Shown here piece by piece: positions 61,269-64,000 of a DNA stretch of 64,000 nucleotides (its first letter is position 1; every line of letters starts with the position of its first letter). Both the position numbers and the translations under genes were made by a program. The notes under the pieces were generated by a model. It saw only the letters and a program-made list of their open reading frames with translations, was not told where the DNA came from and did not search any database. This stretch comes from Bacillota bacterium (GTDB lineage Bacteria > Bacillota > Clostridia > Lachnospirales > Lachnospiraceae): assembly GCA_023423045.1 (NCBI GenBank), contig JAFAGA010000032.1, positions 136,206 through 200,205 of the forward strand, written 5' to 3'.

Positions 61269-62339
61269 ATGCGAGATTTTAAGGAGTGTTTTCATAGCTG
61301 TGATACAATACTAATTGAGGGAGCGCTTGGCCTTCGGCTCAGGACAGAATACGGGCTGGAGCCGGATCCGCTTGTGGCCAATGCAGGCTTTGTCTATCAG
61401 GAAAAGGGCAGAGCAGCTTTGAGGGAAATCTATGGGCAGTATATAGCAATCGCAAAACGCTATGAGCTGCCGATTATGCTGACAACTCCCACACGCAGGG
61501 CAAACCGGGACCGGGCGGAGAAATCCGGTTGGGGTAAGGCGGTCATACATGATAATGTAAGCTTTCTAAAGGAAATTCGAGATATTTATATTGATTCAGA
61601 TATTAGATCAGATGCTAAAACAGATATCAAAGCAGATATCAAAGCAGATAATAAATCAGGTAATAAATCAGGCTATATTGAGGGATGTCATGGAGCAAGA
61701 TTATCAAGCAGTACTGACGGAAACGGGTATCCGGATATCTTTGTCGGAGCACTTATGGGGTGCAGAGGAGATGCCTATAGGGCTGAGGAGGTGCTGTCAG
61801 AGAACGAAGCTTATGAATTTCACTCTTGGCAGGCAAAGTTGTTCGAGAAGGAGCAGGTAGACTTTCTCTATGCCGGAATTATGCCGGCTCTGCCGGAGAT
61901 GATCGGAATGGCGCGGGCCATGGGGGAGACGGGCCTCCCCTATATTATCAGCTTTATGATCAGAGATAATGGCAGGTTGATTGATGGAACCTCGATACAT
62001 GAGGCTATTCTGACTGTGGAGCAGACTGTCCGCACTCGGCCGGTGACCTATATGACGAACTGTGTTCATCCGATTCATTTGGAGAAGGCATTGGCACAGG
62101 AATTTAATCAGACTGAGCTGGTCAGAAAGCATTTTCAAGGCATTCAGGCAAATGCTTCCCTGCTTTCTCCGGAGGAGTTGGATCATTGCTGTGATGTTGT
62201 CAGCTCTGAGCCGATAGAATTGGCAAGGGAGATGGAGAAGCTTCGCGATCGGTATGGTCTTAAGATCTTCGGAGGCTGCTGCGGAACAAATCAATATCAT
62301 ATGGAAGAAATGGCAAAGCGATTATCGAAGCAAAGGTAG
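61269..62339 (+). CDS. Homocysteine S-methyltransferase family protein with repeat insertion
   Basis: A 356-residue TIM-barrel-type enzyme. Zinc-ligand Cys motifs are NCVHP (about 267-271) and GGCCGTN near the C-terminus. TILIEGALGLRLR is the usual first strand. The family moves methyl groups from S-methylmethionine or other donors to homocysteine or selenium/arsenic thiols. A low-complexity insert at about residues 110-137 (DIKADIKADNKSGNKSG) comes from in-frame 12-bp repeats at 61597-61676. Start uncertain: ATG 61269 is used; the GTG at 61245, overlapping the previous stop, is possible. Confidence 0.82.
   Translation: MRDFKECFHSCDTILIEGALGLRLRTEYGLEPDPLVANAGFVYQEKGRAALREIYGQYIAIAKRYELPIMLTTPTRRANRDRAEKSGWGKAVIHDNVSFLKEIRDIYIDSDIRSDAKTDIKADIKADNKSGNKSGYIEGCHGARLSSSTDGNGYPDIFVGALMGCRGDAYRAEEVLSENEAYEFHSWQAKLFEKEQVDFLYAGIMPALPEMIGMARAMGETGLPYIISFMIRDNGRLIDGTSIHEAILTVEQTVRTRPVTYMTNCVHPIHLEKALAQEFNQTELVRKHFQGIQANASLLSPEELDHCCDVVSSEPIELAREMEKLRDRYGLKIFGGCCGTNQYHMEEMAKRLSKQR
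61597..61676 (+). repeat. In-frame 12-bp coding repeat
   Basis: Units such as AGATATCAAAGC (twice) and ATAATAAATCAG-like blocks repeat every 12 bases, encoding DIKA, DIKA, DNKS, GNKS. The reading frame is kept, so the host gene stays intact. Confidence 0.85.
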
Positions 62340-62529
62340 ACAGACAGGGCATTTGCCGTTATAATATGTTACGGTAAGAATGATATTGGCAGAAGCGGAA
62401 GGAGGAAGAATGTATATTTAGTTTCAGCAGGTTATGGCGGGCATCCGGATATCAGCATAATTGAGCAGGATTAGAGATATCATGAGTGATGATGAAGCAG
62501 TGCGGGAAATAATATGCGTTCAGATATAG

Positions 62530-63909
62530 ATGAAAAAAGGACAGATTTATGAAGGTGTAGTTACAAGGGTTGATTTTCCGAACAAGGGACTCGTAGAGCT
62601 TGAAGGAGAGAAGATACAGGTTAAGAATACCATGCCGGGTCAGAAGATCAGCTTTGCCCTCAGTAAGATCCGCAGCGGGAAATCGGAGGGATTGCTGAAA
62701 GAGGTTATAAGTAAATCTCCCTTGGAGACCAGGGAGAAGGCTTGCCGGAATTTTGGTGCTTGCGGGGGTTGCAGCTACCAGACCATGTCCTACGAGAAGC
62801 AGTTGGAGATGAAGCGGGAGCAGGTAAAGCGTCTGCTGGATCAGGTATGTGAGGAATATAGCTATGAGGGGATTTTGGGAAGTCCGATTGAGTGGGGTTA
62901 CCGTAATAAGATGGAGTTCTCTTTCGGAGATGAATATAAGGATGGTCCGCTTTCCCTTGGACTTCATAAGAAGGGAAGCTTTCATGATATTATCACGGTG
63001 GATGATTGTGCCATTGTGGACGAGGATTTTAATGCAATATTGAGATGTGTATTGAGTTATTGCACAGAGCTGGGAGTGAATTATTTTCATAAGCTTACAC
63101 ATAAAGGGTATCTTAGGCATTTGTTGGTGAGAAAAGCGGCTAAGACTGGCGAGATTTTGATAGATATTATTACTACTTCCCAGGAGGAAGGCTTTGCTGG
63201 GACACAGGATGTTTTTCTTCCATTGGTTAAGCAACTGCAGGCTTTGGAGTTAAAGGGGAGCATTGCAGGGATTTTGCATACCTATAACGACAGTCAGGCG
63301 GATGTGGTTAAGAATGATAAGACTGTGCTGCTGTATGGGAGAGATTTTATATATGAGGAGTTGCTGGGCTTGCGGTTTAAGATTTCGGCATTTTCCTTCT
63401 TCCAGACGAATTCCCTGGGGGCTGAGGTGTTGTATTCCAAGGTAAGGGAGTATGTGGGGGAGACGAAGGATAAGAATATCTTTGACCTGTATAGCGGGAC
63501 CGGGACGATTGCACAGCTTCTGGCTCCGGTGGCAAGTAAGGTGACCGGGGTAGAGATTGTGGAAGAGGCAGTGGAGGCTGCGAAGGAAAATGCGGGTTTG
63601 AATGGGCTGAGTAATTGTGAGTTTATTGCTGGGGATGTGTTAAAGGTTGTTGATTCGCTGGAGGATAAGCCGGATATTATTGTACTTGATCCACCGAGGG
63701 ATGGGATTCATCCTAAGGCGTTGGATAAGATAATAGGGTTTGGGGTTGATAGGATTGTATATATTTCGTGTAAGCCGACTTCGTTGGTGAGGGATTTGGA
63801 GGTGCTTCAGGAGAAGGGGTATCAGGTGGAGAAGGTGTGTGCGGTGGATATGTTCCCGGAGACTGTCCACGTGGAGACGTGCGTACTTTTGTCCCACAAA
63901 AATTCGTAA
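62530..63909 (+). CDS. rlmD: 23S rRNA (uracil-5-)-methyltransferase, RlmD/RumA family
   Basis: A 459-residue RNA m5U methyltransferase. A TRAM domain (1-60) is followed by Fe-S ligands C72, C78 and C81 (CX5CX2C) and C160, the RumA spacing. The SAM domain shows DLYSGTGTIAQLLA, GVEIVEEAVEAA and LDPPRDGIHPKAL, and the catalytic Cys lies in YISCKPTSLVRDL. Gram-positive genomes often carry two or three such paralogues with different uridine targets, so the precise site is not certain. No clear Shine-Dalgarno precedes the ATG. The 3' third of the gene is unusually G/T-rich. Confidence 0.9.
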   Translation: MKKGQIYEGVVTRVDFPNKGLVELEGEKIQVKNTMPGQKISFALSKIRSGKSEGLLKEVISKSPLETREKACRNFGACGGCSYQTMSYEKQLEMKREQVKRLLDQVCEEYSYEGILGSPIEWGYRNKMEFSFGDEYKDGPLSLGLHKKGSFHDIITVDDCAIVDEDFNAILRCVLSYCTELGVNYFHKLTHKGYLRHLLVRKAAKTGEILIDIITTSQEEGFAGTQDVFLPLVKQLQALELKGSIAGILHTYNDSQADVVKNDKTVLLYGRDFIYEELLGLRFKISAFSFFQTNSLGAEVLYSKVREYVGETKDKNIFDLYSGTGTIAQLLAPVASKVTGVEIVEEAVEAAKENAGLNGLSNCEFIAGDVLKVVDSLEDKPDIIVLDPPRDGIHPKALDKIIGFGVDRIVYISCKPTSLVRDLEVLQEKGYQVEKVCAVDMFPETVHVETCVLLSHKNS

Positions 63910-64000
63910 ACATCTCCACCGTTCTTATACACTGGAAAATTGAATAAAATTGATTTCAGAGGTAGCTCTGATTCATCACATGGGAAAATCTCTATTTCTT

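Noticed and set aside
63300..63909. G/T-rich 3' third of rlmD as foreign DNA
   Set aside because: All enzyme motifs are intact and continuous, so the skew is probably codon drift and not a transfer.

Overview
The window looks like chromosomal DNA of a low-GC, spore-forming, Gram-positive anaerobe of the Clostridia, most likely a Lachnospiraceae-type plant-polysaccharide degrader. This rests on gene content: a sporulation sigma-K, a DUF1836 protein, a TrpR-like YerC protein, YesM/YesN-type two-component genes beside sugar ABC transporters, GH130 and GH65 phosphorylases, and lipoproteins with Gram-positive-style lipoboxes. I see no rRNA, tRNA, prophage, insertion sequence or CRISPR array.

Layout. 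1-2631: end of a U32 peptidase gene, a GNAT acetyltransferase, and a secreted copper-amine-oxidase-N/PrcB-like protein behind an ECF-type promoter. 2750-3683: sigK without a normal inhibitory pro-sequence, its 3' end copied as a 54-bp tandem repeat. 3774-5968: a structured RNA candidate, a cysteine desulfurase and a TtcA-like sulfur-transfer enzyme. 6141-18012: mostly housekeeping genes (zinc-ribbon membrane protein, pirin, ABC-F ATPase, PilT-like ATPase, GtrA, rRNA methyltransferase, FolC, DUF5050, PheA, HtrA). 18307-31134: chemoreceptor and a glycan-use locus (SGNH esterase-like hydrolase, FAD oxidoreductase, sugar ABC transporter, YesM/YesN pair, GH130 phosphorylase), which together would sense, import and phosphorolyse an oligosaccharide, possibly an acetylated beta-mannoside. 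31350-39825: YerC, DUF1836, PcrA helicase, an orphan NMT1-like binding protein, a small coat-like protein with a sigma-K-type promoter, and a large KaiC-like/PEP-synthase-like fusion.

39910-49647 is the most striking block: one strong promoter followed by two tandem membrane-anchored transglutaminase-like proteins, an Asp/Glu racemase-family gene that appears to start with ATT, an amino-acid adenylation enzyme, a carrier protein, an MBOAT acyltransferase, a DltD/SGNH-like protein with Cys in the nucleophile slot, and a lipoprotein. It is laid out like a dlt (teichoic acid D-alanylation) operon, but with a dedicated racemase and transglutaminase-like surface proteins. I infer a surface-modification system that loads an amino acid, perhaps a D-acidic one, onto an extracytoplasmic acceptor. 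An L,D-transpeptidase gene follows.

51861-56145: LacI regulator, GH65 disaccharide phosphorylase and beta-phosphoglucomutase, a phosphorolysis module with a likely operator. 56456-56755: a 12-bp minisatellite. 56843-59271: WYL regulator, alpha/alpha-toroid protein and DJ-1/PfpI protein. 59539-63909: DinB-like protein, coiled-coil protein, homocysteine S-methyltransferase family protein carrying an in-frame 12-bp repeat, and RlmD. Short-period tandem repeats recur (3414, 47735, 51464, 56456, 61597), so slippage seems active in this genome.
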